Assembly: GCA_035048495.1 (NCBI GenBank)
Contig: CM068545.1
Span: 35,044,225-35,108,224, forward strand
From: Euptelea pleiosperma
Taxonomy: Eukaryota > Streptophyta > Magnoliopsida > Ranunculales > Eupteleaceae
DNA length: 64,000 nt
Reading direction: 5' to 3'
Part shown: positions 43,990-56,700 of the stretch, one piece after another
Layout: each line of letters begins with the position of its first letter
How positions within the stretch are numbered: position 1 is the stretch's first letter
Made by a program: the position numbers and the translations under genes
Notes under the pieces: model-generated
The model's database searches: none
What the model was told of the DNA's origin: nothing
What the model saw: only the letters and a program-made list of their open reading frames with translations

Positions 43990-46590
43990 AGGTGAACTTG
44001 GCTGCCACTCAGTATTTTCCTTTTTCTTTATTCTATATTTATACTCTATGAATCTTGTTCTAGTCATTTCCCCTCTGATCATTTTCAAACTCAGTTTGGT
44101 GCTTGATTCAATCCATAAAACGCCTTTCCCCAACTGAAAAGGATGAGGTAATAAGCTCAGAATAGTGTGAAGGACCCATGAACTTCTTCATGTGGCTCAG
44201 CATAAAGAGATGCAATTTTGATGCTTAGTTGTCTTAATTAGTGGCCACTTTCATGCTACAATATGGTTTCAATTATGCGAACAAGCATCTTTGTTGCTGC
44301 AGATCAAAGGTTTCATCATATCCCATCATCTAATAAAGCTTGAGCCTTTGAGCTACCATTCATGCTTTACATTTACAACTAAATTATTTGTTCTTTTGAA
44401 GAGTTACTGGTTCCCAAGTCCAGTCATTTTCTAGAGCTTAAATCTCATTTTCTGTTGCATTTTTTTCTCAATACCTTTGTGAAGGAACTCTTGGTTTGGG
44501 TTCACAAAGGGAATTGGCAGTAGCAATATTATGGTAGGAAAAACTGCAAGACAGATTTTCAGGTATATAGGCGGATTACCAGGCTGATTGTTGACAAAGG
44601 GATCTGGTATTGGTGCCTTGTGCACAATGTGAGAGGTTCTTAAGAAGATTAAAGTGCTGAATAAATCTTCCTTTTCTGGGACTGTAAGCATGCAGTTGGA
44701 GGAATTATTGAGTAATCTATATATAAAGTGCAGTTCATATTATTTTGTACTCATTCCATATCCAAAGTAAAAAAACAGAATTTAACAAGTCCAACAATCT
44801 TTTGGGCTGAAATTAGTCTTAAAGAGCTAAGTTCAAGTATTAGATCTCTACCTAGCAATACTGTAAGCTAATATTGGACTAAAATTGGATACATATTTGT
44901 GATTGTGTTTTTGGACTTGCTAATGGTTTTGTTTACTACTAGTATTTGGGTCTTGGTTCTTTTTTTGTTTTCTAAACATTGGAAGAACTGCAGGTGTGTA
45001 CAATACATTCATGTTTCAATGTAGCTGCATTTATTTGTCATGTCCCCGCTCGAATGGACATTGTTGTTCCTCTCTAAATGCTCTTATAATTGGCTGCTTT
45101 TTGCAGGCGCAGAAGGCAGCCAACCAAAGAGGAAGCCAGTGGTGCATTCACTGAAAGCGTGCAGGGCGAGTAGAAGGGGCAGAGAGAAGGAACAATGGGT
45201 CGAGTTAGAAGGCAGGCAAGGATTAGTGTCTGGGTTGCATGTTTGGTATAATTGTTTTAGTGGGTTGTACGTGGAAGAGGAATTGGTCTGATGCAAGGAT
45301 TATAGTCGTTAGATGTATTGCTCTTGAACACAGATGATGACTTTGTTATGTAGGACCCATTGTATAAAGTTTTATCATAGACTTCAGCACAGAAATGTTG
45401 TATTCACTCTGGTTTATTGTGTTCCTTGTTAACAATTTCCGGGCACCATTTATACCGAACTTGAAGTATATTTATGACGAATATACTTGCTCTTTTGAAG
45501 AGTTACTGGTCAGGGAAAAGGAACACAAGACATATTTTCAGGTATAGGTGGATTACTAGGTTGATTGTTGACAGATGGATCTGGTGGTATGTGCGGGGGT
45601 TCTTCTGAATATTGAACTTCTGAACAAATCTTCCTTTTTCAAGGACTATAAGCATGCAGTTGCAGGGAAATGGTAGGAGGAATTGAGTATGTCAGTTCAT
45701 ATTATTTCGTCTTCATTCCATATCCAAAGCAAAACACAAGAATTTAGCAAGTCCAACGTTCTTTTGGACTGAAATTGGATATATGTTTGTGATTGTGTTT
45801 TTGGACTGAAATTGGTAATGTTTTTTTTCTAAACATTGGAAGAACTGCAGGTGCATACAATGCATTCATGTTAATGCAGCTGCATATATTTATTGTGTCC
45901 CTGCTCGAATGTACATTGGCGCATCCACTGAAAGCGTGCAGGGGAAGTAATAGAAGGGGCAAAGAGGATTAGTTTCTGGGTTGCATGTTGGGTATAAGTG
46001 TGTTCTTTGTTAACAATTTCATGTACTATTTACTCTGAACTATATCCTACTTAACAGTTTTATTTCTTAGTGTGCTTCGGATATTTGGGATCCTAGGGAG
46101 TGGATAGTGGAGTACCATTGATCTCAGGTCCAACATAGCACTGCACTTTAGGAATCTTACTGATGAACTTTAACATAGTATTGTTGTTTAACAAAGTTAA
46201 AACTTTCCTGGAACTATTTCTACTGAACAAAATTTTCCTATGCTAATTCTAATCAAACAAAAAATCCCGGTAAACTTTATCAAACTTGTCTCTCACTAAG
46301 AATTATTTCTCCATTTGCATGGTTTTGGTACTAATTCTGGTTTTTTTTCTTTCTAAACGGGTCTAGCCATGGTACGGGCTTAGACAAACTGGCATTCTGA
46401 CAGCCTTTTTCTTGCAGTTTTGCATATAAGATGCTCAAATCCTATGGCTAGACATCACCAACAGCAACAAAATTAATCAGATTTTTGGATGAATTCAAGG
46501 TAGAGATGGAGGAAACCAACAAAATATAATGGTCTTATGCACCATATCCTTTATGAATTTAAGTAACCACTATGTCCGTATATTGGTAGT
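43990..46590 (+). repeat. 3' flank block duplicated at 27.6-29.9 kb
   Basis: It runs parallel to 27612-29945, including 'cttgttctagtcatttcccc' and 'gttcccaagtccagtcatttt', and both ends correspond. Between 45107 and 45291 a candidate last exon reads GSQPKRKPVVHSLKACRASR in its third frame. 45476-46020 is an additional partial tandem copy of 44385-45440. It shares 'gacgaatatact' with the 28-kb copy rather than with its neighbour. Confidence 0.7.
45476..46020 (+). pseudogene. Fourth, partial copy of the B3 3' flank
   Basis: It retains 'ttttcaggtataggtggatta', 'aaacattggaagaactgcagg' and a shortened last-exon remnant 'cactgaaagcgtgcagggg'. The exon acceptor and the PKRK segment are lost. It is a tandem remnant with no coding capacity. 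Confidence 0.65.
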
Positions 46591-47221
46591 AACCTGTAAA
46601 TGGGTAAAGCAGGTTAGGACCCACCATCTGATAGGTCCCACATTGGAAATATCTCAAGTAAAAAATAAACACAATCAAATGGTTGCATCCACTCGGAGCA
46701 TTGGCTTTGGATATTGTTGCCAGATTTCTGATCGTCCAAAACAATGAACCAAAATTATCTAATCACAATGGGTGAGATTCATTGAATGATGATTCTAATC
46801 CCTGCATCTGCATGTACTTAAATACTCCAGATTTCCATAATATTAGACTGTAAGGTGATATTTATCAGATGAATTTGACATTGGAGAACAAATTTGTCCT
46901 GATTGGCTACATGAAGCAGGCTTATGCAGATCAAAACATTGAGGTTCACAGTAATCCATGAAACCACTTACAATATTGGGTTCAACTTACATGCCGTGCA
47001 TGAAAATACATGAGTGCCATGGGAACACATTTAGTGAACAGAAGATATCCGCAAATCCTATTTACCCAAGCAAACCACATCTCTGATTCACGTTAGACTT
47101 ACACCAGCTAGTGAGGAAAAACCTGTATGAGATAGATGATGAGAACCCCAAAGCAGAAGTTTATTTGAATTTGATTGAAGCAGAACCGCTTAAATCAAGA
47201 ATAATGAGCCAAATCTCCAAA
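46591..47221. other. Spacer between B3 block and UAP 3' end
   Basis: No gene or TE end was recognised. The last part should hold the 3' UTR of the minus-strand pyrophosphorylase gene. Confidence 0.4.
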
Positions 47222-50200
47222 CTAGAAACTAATTTCGCAGGGCGCATGAAATGTTCTTCCACGGCATATAGCTTCTAGGTTTTCTCCAGCGTAAGAGCAA
47301 AGCGGTGAGATCTCCACACCTGATTCAAGATGAGTCCAAGAGACCCAAAACGGTGTTAGAACAGAGAAGATAATATTTGGTGGCACGGTAGACGGTCAAC
47401 CAAAGGCAACAAAGCTGATACTGAAAGAATATTCTTTGGGAGTCACAGGGTTTGTTCCCTGTGGTCTTGTAGTCTCTTTCTTTTCTTCAATAAAAGTTTA
47501 TATATATATAGAAATAAAAGCAAGAAAATTACCCGTTGCATAGAGGGGCACAGAATGTGTTAAGAAGCCACCTGCTGCAACCACCCAACGAGTGTGAAGG
47601 CGGAGAACAAGCAGCCGAGCACTGTCAGGAGTGTCGTAATTTGATCCATTGGCATTTTTAACTGGAGCAAACTCTTCTTCACGTAGGACCTGATTATTGG
47701 AACAAACAATTTTCAAATTTATTGAGATCAGTACCATGTCAATAAAGAAAGTGTACCTTGCTCGAGCAGGCAGTATTGGTTAAGGAAAAAGAATGTGGTG
47801 GTTTAGCGGTGACGAGACTAACCTCAAAGAGAGAGGTTGAAGGAGCATACGTAAATGCATCGAATATGAATTGTTCCAACTTTAAGCCCATGGTATACCC
47901 ATGGACAGAAGGGATTTTCTTCTCAGCAAGGTGGAATCTACACTCAAATAGCATTTTTTTAACACCAAAATCTATCATAGTACTAACCAAAAAGGTTAAG
48001 TGAAGATGTCAGCAATATAAGAATCAGCTTTTTCTCAGGGCTGTATATTATCAAATGTTAAGAGTTTCCAATTGGCTAAAATGAGATTAATCCCATGATA
48101 CAATAGCAATAACAACCATCTGCATTATGACCTGGTCTATTATAGATCCAAAAAGGAACTCTGTCATTTGTTTCTTTTACTAAAAGTTCCTCCATAGTCT
48201 TTTCCTCTTTACTTGTTTTTGAATTATGATGTGGCAAGGATAGGAGAGGATCGCTCATCCCTCAAGCAGATATGGGGAAAAAGTAATGACTAAAACTTAA
48301 AAGGCAAACTAACAAAATGATTGATCTCCATTAACTGTCCCTATGGTTATTCATAATGTAAAGCTTATGGGGAATCGCTCACAGTAAGTCAATGAAATAA
48401 AATTATTAACCCCACTTGAGGCCTGAGGGAAGTTAAAAGCCTGACAAATCATTAGAAGTGCAGGGCTAAATTGGTTGATTTAGGATCTGATCAAGCATAT
48501 GACATTGATTACTAAAAAACATTTCCTCATGTTGCAAGGACGGAATTCTTTTAGACTGTTATTGTAATTGTATTGTATCAATTAGGTAGTGATCTTGTAT
48601 GATCTGTCTGTGAAGAATATTTTGCTTCCTGATGTTAGTAGAAAATTTCTCAATGAGTGATATTTGTGAAATAATATTTATTTGTCTCCTGTTTTATATT
48701 GTTATTTTCTCAATTTTTAAGAATTAATTTATTTTGTCAATAAAGTTTATGGCCACATAATATTAACAAATATATAATAATTAGTTTAATAAAAGAGAAA
48801 CTAAAACCATAGTATTAATGTGTCAGATGAATACCAATATGCATTTCCATATCCATCTTGGATTTCAGAAAATGATGAGTTGTATCCCTATTACCAGTAT
48901 CCTTCTGCACATTAGGTATAGGAGGGGTACCTTAAGAGTCCTAAGAGTCCTAACTACTGCACAAATCGCTTTACAGACATAAAGCATTGAGTATAACATT
49001 ATCTCTATAAATACTTAAAAAGAAATAAGTCCTGGTTGATAGAAGGAAATGGCAATTTTAGGGTTTTTTGCTCTGTCGGACACGTTGACAAACGGACACG
49101 CATGTCGACATATCCTGACACACGTCCGGACACAAACAGCCCCGTCACCCTATATTTTAATAATTTTTATTATAAAAATGATTTCTAAAAGAGGGTTCGT
49201 GTGTTCAATCCTCTAAACATTACTTTTTTTTTTATACACGGCTGTAGTTGTTTGATACTTTTGCCTTTAATTTATCTACTTACATTATTTTGTTACTGGA
49301 TAGCTCCATAGCATATGGAAGTGTTCTCTTTGACTTTTCATTTATTTATTTCCTTTCCTTTATTTAAAAAAAAACTCTGGTTTAGATATAACTAATATAT
49401 TAAATTATAATACATCTGTAAGGGCATGTCCATGTTTCGGGCTTCTTAAAGGTGCCATATTAGACACCTCGTATCTGTGTCGGACATCAACACATGTGTC
49501 TGTATCATTGTTACATAGGTTCTCTCTAATAATACCTGTATATGCTTTGTGCACTCATTGAAAACTAGGTAAGACGTAAGCATATTCATGTTATCTATTG
49601 GAATTTGTAGCCTTAAAGGATATTTTCCTTCCATATTTATGTTCTCTAGTGGCTCTAATGATTATTGATTAACGATTGTTCACATGATGTATTAGTAAAT
49701 TCCCCAACTGGTTGGGTGGCAATGCTCATTCTCGGGTGCCTAATTTTTACTCAACTATTTGTTGAGTTGTTGGCATTCAGATGATAAAGATAGACCAAGG
49801 AAAACTGGCCATAAAAATAGGATCACTTTGCCAAATTCCTCTAGAACTCGCAAAAAAAAAAAAAACCATCCATTGACCCAATTCCCAACACCGAAAAGGA
49901 TGCCAAAGAGAGATAAACTCTTATCAACTTCCTCCATTTGATGCCAAAACCCATTCTACCATGCATGTAATCCAAGAACTTCCAATTGAACAACGTCTAC
50001 TAAGCACTTCTGTTACGTAAATAAATAAAGGTAATAAGGGATCACCTTGCTGGATACCTCTATAACCCCCAAATAAAACTAGTTAGTCAGCCAACTGCAA
50101 TTGGCTCTTGTCATGTTAATCCAGTGCTTCTAAACACCATTGACATTAGCACTCCTTCACACAGTCAGACTGTGAGTTGGCACACAGTAGACCACTTTAG

Positions 50201-50673
50201 GGACTTCTTGCAAGCTTGAAAATCCTCATAATTATGAACAAAGTAACGAGTGCATTTTATTCATCCTTATGATCTTGAGTCTACTGGAATTTCGGGGAAT
50301 ATTGTTCATTGCTTTTATTAAATACTCAAGAGTAGCAAGCTACAATGCTATATCAGAGAATGCACAATTGATGTTATCATGTCTTTATGTTTATGTCCTT
50401 ATATTTCATGTCATGTCCTTACTTTTCGTTTAATGTTTTCTATGTTCTTAAGTTGTTTGGGCCACAGCTTAAACTCTATTATAAATATCATTGAGAGGGG
50501 AATTGACCCATACTCTTCTCCTTATCTCTTTTTCTCTTTTCTCTCAACCTGCTTCATTTTCTCTTCTTCTTCTTCTAGTTCTTCTAGTTCAACCTTGATT
50601 TAAACTTGGTATCAGAGCAAGATGAAGATCAGATTAGTTCTAGCCCTAGAAAAGTCTCCTCTAGGGTTCCTCT

Positions 50674-50705
<32 letters not shown>

Positions 50706-53700
50706 CCCCTCTGGGTGTTGTTTATAAAGCCCTTCAAGCTTTGTTTGTGTTGATTCAAGTTCTCGTTTGGCTGTAAGAGCCCATGTCAAGGTTGTAGCAG
50801 CCCAAAGTCCATGAGTTTGGATTTTCTGATGCAGTAATGTGATGTTTGTCTTTCTTTTCCGGGCACTTACCTTGTGCTATAGAATTTCTGAGAGTAGAAA
50901 TACCAAAGTTATGTCAAGTAATTTCAGGACTGTAATCTCAGACACTGGATTTGGATTATTAAATGTTAGAGATGATAATCCAAACCTTCAGATCACAATG
51001 GTGAAACTTGATGGTTCTGATGTAGTAATTGAACTTTCAAGTTAAGGTATGTGGTGTTTGTCTCTCTTTTCCTAGTACTAACCTTGTGATATAGAATTTT
51101 TGAGAGTACAAATACCGAAGTTATGTCAAGTAATTACAGGACAAGAATCTATTACAACAGACACTGGATTTGGATTATTAAATGTTAGAGATGATAATCC
51201 AAACCTTCAGATCACAACGTTGAAACTTGATGGTACAGATTATTTAGAATGGGCTGAGTCTACAAAGCTGGCCATTCATGGAAAAGAAAGACTGGTTACC
51301 TAAATTGGAAACTAACAAAACCAAGTATCACAGATCCTAAGTATGATCAATGGGATGCTGAAAATTCCTTGGTAATATCATGACTATTGAATTGAATGTT
51401 GTCTCAGATCAGAAGAGGGTACGTATTTCTGAAGACTGCACAGTGCAAGAGTCTACCAGTTGGAACATAATATCTCTCATCTAAAATAGGAGGAGAAGAC
51501 ATTATCCAGTTATTTCTCTAAGCTGCATAGTATGTGGGATGAGTTAGACCACTATCTACCTTTCCAGTAGGAGAGTACCAAAGATTGTGAGCAGTTTAAC
51601 AAGCATGTTGAGACTCACCAGATATTTCAGTTCTTAGCTGGACTTAATCCAGAATTCAAGATGGTTAGAATCTAGATCTTGAACGAAGATCCTCTCCCTC
51701 CTTTGAATACTGTGTACTCCTATATTTGTTTTTGATAAGTTGTGTACTTCTATGTTCAAAGTGAGGAAACCCGTAAATTAGCTACAGGCAACAAATTCTT
51801 CCTAGTAGTAACAAATTATCTATGGCAGCAAACAAACAGCAATGGGGACAAGCTACTGGTGAGAAGAAACCCTATACACCTACACATAGTTCACAGAGTT
51901 TCAGTGGTCGAGAAAGACTTGAGTGTGATTACTGTGGGAAGTTTGGGGATACAGAGAAGACATTAGGATCTAATTGGTCGCTCAGATTCTTTTCAGCCGA
52001 AAACCAAACTTCCACCAACTCAAAAGGCCTCCAGTACTGATGTGACTAATGATTCCCATAGCTTTCAAATGACTACTCCTGCTGCACCAATACCATTCTC
52101 CCAAGCTGACATTGATTGTCTGCGAGTTCTCATGTCACAGTTAGAGGAGTCCAGTGCCACCTCTACCTTTTCCCAATCAATGACTTCTTCCTCTGCCCAT
52201 CATGTTTCTACATTTCAACCTACCTCTTGGATCATCGATTCAGGAGCATTTGACAATATGACGGGTATGTCTTCGTCTTTTTAGTCCATGTCTTTGTTCA
52301 GGAAGAGACAAAGTTCACCGAGCAGATGGTTCCTTATCATCTATTGCTGGTGAAGGAACCATCGAAATCTCTTCTAGTCTTCCTTTATATGACGTTCTAC
52401 ATGTTCCCAATCTTACTACTAATCTTGTTACTGTCAGTAACATTACAAAAAACTTAAATTGTGTCAATTTTTTCCCTTCTCATTATGTCTTCCAAGATTT
52501 GGCAACACGGAGGTTGATTGTCAATGGTCATGAAGCGGATGGTTTAACATTCTCGACATTCCTGCAGTCCAGCATTTTCCACATGCACATGTGTCAAGTA
52601 GTAGTAGGGAGGTCAATAAATCCCGAATAATGCGATGGCATATTCGTCTTGGTCATGCTTTTTTACCTTATTTGCAGTGTCTATTTCCATCTTTGTTTCA
52701 ATCTCAATCATTGTCTGATTTTCAGTGTGAAGTCTGTCAATTAACAAAACATTGTCGTTCTTTGTTTGCTTCCAGTGTTAATAAAAGAAGTTCGTCTTCA
52801 TTTTCTATTATACATTCTGATGTTTGGGGACCTTCCCTGTCACTTCATTATTGGGCTTTCTTATTTTGTTACTTTTGTGGAAGCCAGTGTATGTATGTGT
52901 ACATGATGAAGATCAAGGATGAAATCTATACTATCTTTGAATTTTTTTACGAGATGGTCCATACTTAGTTTGGGAAGAAAATCAAGGTCCTTTGATCTCA
53001 TAATGGAAGGGAGTATACTTATGGCACAGCTTGAAACAATTTTGTGTAGAACATGGGATGGAACTGCAGAACAGAAGAATCGACATTTGTTGGAAAATGG
53101 GGATAGCCTTACTTATTGGGATGAATGTTCCTCAAACTTTCTAGTTTGAAGCTGTCCTAACTGCATGCTACATCATTAACCATACTTCTTCTAGCGTCTT
53201 GAATTTCAAGACACCTTTTGGTGTCCTCTGTCCGAATCATCCTCTATTCCCCTAGCGGTCTTTGGATGCACTTGTTTCGTTCACATCTTGGGTCCCACAA
53301 ATACTAAACTCGACCCAAAGGCGTTTTAAGTGTCTTTCTTGGTTATTCTTTGTCTCAAAAAGGGGTCGGGATATTGGCACCCGCGTTTTCGCTCAGAAAA
53401 CCCAATTATGCAAAAAAACAAAATGCCAAAAATGTCCCTTGCTTCTCACTCATACCACCCACCCAAAAAAACCCTAAAAAATAAGAAAAGGGAAGAAGAA
53501 GAAGAAGAGGAGGTTACCGCCACCGCCTCCGCCGCCTCTCACTCTCTCTCTCTCTCTCTCTCTTCCTCTCTCCCTCTCCCTCCCTCTCCATCACTCTCTC
53601 GGCCTCGGCAACCCAAGGCCAAGTGTGCCAGCCGAGTGTGTCTGCCGAGAAAATGACAGGGAGAGGGAAAGAGAGAGAGAGAACAAGAAAGAAAGAGAGG

Positions 53701-56700
53701 GAGAGGGAGTGAGAGAGACGGAGAGAGAGAGATGGAGAGAGAGAGAATACAGAGAGAGGGAGAGAGTGAGAGAGACGGAGAGAGAGGGAGTGGTGGAGCT
53801 TACCGGCGTCAGCCGTGGAGGTTCCTCCTCCTATTCTTCTTCTTCTTCTTCTCTTGTGCCTATAGCTTTTTTTTTGGTTTTGGTGGGGGTGTCAAGAGTG
53901 ATTTGGGTGTAAGGAGTTAGTGTTTTTTACGTGGGTTTGGTGAACAAGTGGGTCTTCTGAGCGAAAACGTGGGTGCCAATATCCCGACCCTTAGAAAGGC
54001 TACCAGTGTTATCACCCGCCCTCTCATCGTCGATTTGTCACAATGGATGCTTCCTTTTGATGATCAATCCTATTATCCTGGTCATGGTAAGAGTTATGTT
54101 TAGGGGGAGTGGTTCAACCAAACTTCTACTCACAAACCATTTACCGAGTTGTGTCACTCAGTCCCTTTGCCTCTGATTTCAGAACCTACTATTATGTTAG
54201 ATAATGTGTTACCTGCAAGAAAGAAGTTTCAATTTTTCCACAAATTCTTCATATAACGTCAGAAACAAGCCACTGTTGAACAACCACGCCACATCTGAGG
54301 AGCCAACTCCTCCCTTTAGTAACCTTTTTTATGCGGACATCAAAGCATCATGTGGGTTCTACCAGTGGAAGATGAGGAAAATGATTTTGAAGACCTCACA
54401 TGCATGTGCATCACGAAGACTCCACATTGAAAAGATGCATGTGGGCTGCGTAGCGAGTTTTTATTTGTTTTTAGGCTTATTTTGATGTTTTTTAGAGTTT
54501 TGGGTGTCTTTGCAATTAGCCCAAAGTTAGGAGGCTCGTTATTTTAGTTAGTTGCTTTAAGTTGCTATTTTTTGTAGCCATTAGATTAGATGGATGGCTA
54601 AGATTAAATTAAGTTATTTTGAGTTACTATATAAACTCTTTTAATTCTAATCGTTCATTAATGATGGAATATATTGAATTTTGCCATTGAGAATTCTCTT
54701 GTGAAGTGCTCTCTTCTTCCTTGGTGAGAATCCAAGCTTCCTTGGGGTGAATCCAAGTTACTCGGTGCAAATCCGAAGGTAACTTCTTCTATATCCATCT
54801 CCTCTCTTATTCTCTTCTCTTATTCTCTTTTCTTACTCCATCTTTGTTTTCTTTATTTTCCTTTTCTTTGGATCAAATTTGACCTAAAAAACTCAACCAT
54901 ATCTCTTCCATCTCTAAATCCTAACCATTGAACAACATTGTGAATAGTGTTGCATGAATAGTACTGCGTGAATGGGGCCGCGTGAATAGTAACTTCCTTA
55001 TACCAGTTCGTCCTACGATCCCAAAACACTTACCACAACCCCTAAGCACTTCCAAATCCTTGCGACCATAGGAATCCCTAACCCCATCATAAACCCTAAT
55101 TTTCCACAGTTCTCATTTTTCTTCCGAAACCCGAATAAAATTTGGTACTTGTCAAAAATCCCCGAAACTTGCTAGAAACCTTCATGAACTTCAAAGAACT
55201 TATAATCTCTTGGAAAATGAAACCATTTCAGATTTGTTTCATCCCTTCACTGATTCCCTAAGCTTGTTTCATCCATCTTCCATTAGATCCTCGCCGTTAA
55301 AGCAATGGGTCTAATATTGTGAGATTGTGTGAAGGCCTTGGATTTTAATAAATTTATTTTTCTTAATCTGATTCTTTGTGTGTGATTAGCATGGAAATTT
55401 ACTATTTCATTATTCTTAATAATTTTCTATTAATCTCAACCTTTAGTTTGAGGCCATCACATTCGTCCTGCATCGAATTTGGTATCAGAGCTTAGGTTAA
55501 CTTAGGGAGCTTACACTTAGGATTTTATTTTTGTTTTGTTTTATTTTATTTTAGATTAGTCTTGCATCAGTTTTGCTAGTTAGATTATCTTTAAGAAATT
55601 TTAGAGCCATGGATATTTCTATACTGGTCCGAGGGGCTTCAACTTTCAATGGTGACCCAATAGCTTATCTCTTCAATATAATAGACCCATCAATAGTTTG
55701 ACCTAAGGTCTTCGCTCTTCAATATAATAAGCCTCCCTTGGCTTTATTAAATACACAAACACAGAGACAAATACCTATAGAGTTAAATTGCTAAAGCTTT
55801 CAAGCTTTCCAGAGCCATTAAAGAGTGTCGCTTGCGAAGAAGAAAAACATAGGTGTTTCAATCCAACCTTTGTTGTTTTTCTCTTCATTCGATCATAGCT
55901 TCTTACCTCCGTTTAGGTTTCCACTAGATATCCAACCTAGTAATAGTAAGCCGGAGTGTACCACGTGCGACTCAACACTATTTGAACAACATAGGGTTCA
56001 GGGTGTACTGAATCCTTCACCATCGGTGAGACCGGTGAGTGCAAAATAAGATCATGGTGTATTGATCGAAGGTAGGTTTGGGGAGTACCAAACTGAACAA
56101 GGGGCAAAGGCTTCGTGACTGGGAGGGCGCTCGTGTGACTCGACGCGCGGAGACAGAGGACGTGGTCGCACCAACAGTTGGCCTTGGCTAAAGTTATATG
56201 CTGTATGAAAATAGTGCTACGTAGGTAACTTCTGTGTACTCGTTGTTAAACAACCATTTACCCCAAAAGATCGACCTATTAGGGACAGGTGAAACAACTA
56301 TGTATACCAACGGGTCGTTGGGCCAATATAAGACGTGCACAGGAAAACACCATCCGTTAACATGCCCCCTCAACGGGAATACGCTCTGTTGGAGACTTGA
56401 ACCGTGACCTCCTGGACCTTTATGCTCTGATTCCTTGTTAAACAACCATTTACCCCAAAAGATCGACCTGTTGGGGAAAGGCAAAACAACTATGTAAATC
56501 AACAGGTCGTCGGGCCAACACAATACGTGCGTGGGAACAAATCATCCGCTAACATTCCCCCTCAGTGGGAATACACTCCCCTGGAAACTTGAACCCGCGA
56601 CCTCCCAGGCCATAAGGCTCTGATACCATGTTAAACAACAATTTACCCCAAAAAGATCGACCTGTTTGGGAAAGGCGAAACAACTATGTATATCAACGGG

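Noticed and set aside
49446..49634. 62-codon minus-strand frame
   Set aside because: It lies in a GTGTC-rich repeat tract and shows no protein motif.
53330..53920. Arg/Glu-rich and Ser-rich frames of about 95-108 codons
   Set aside because: They are translations of (GA)n and (CT)n microsatellites inside a MITE.
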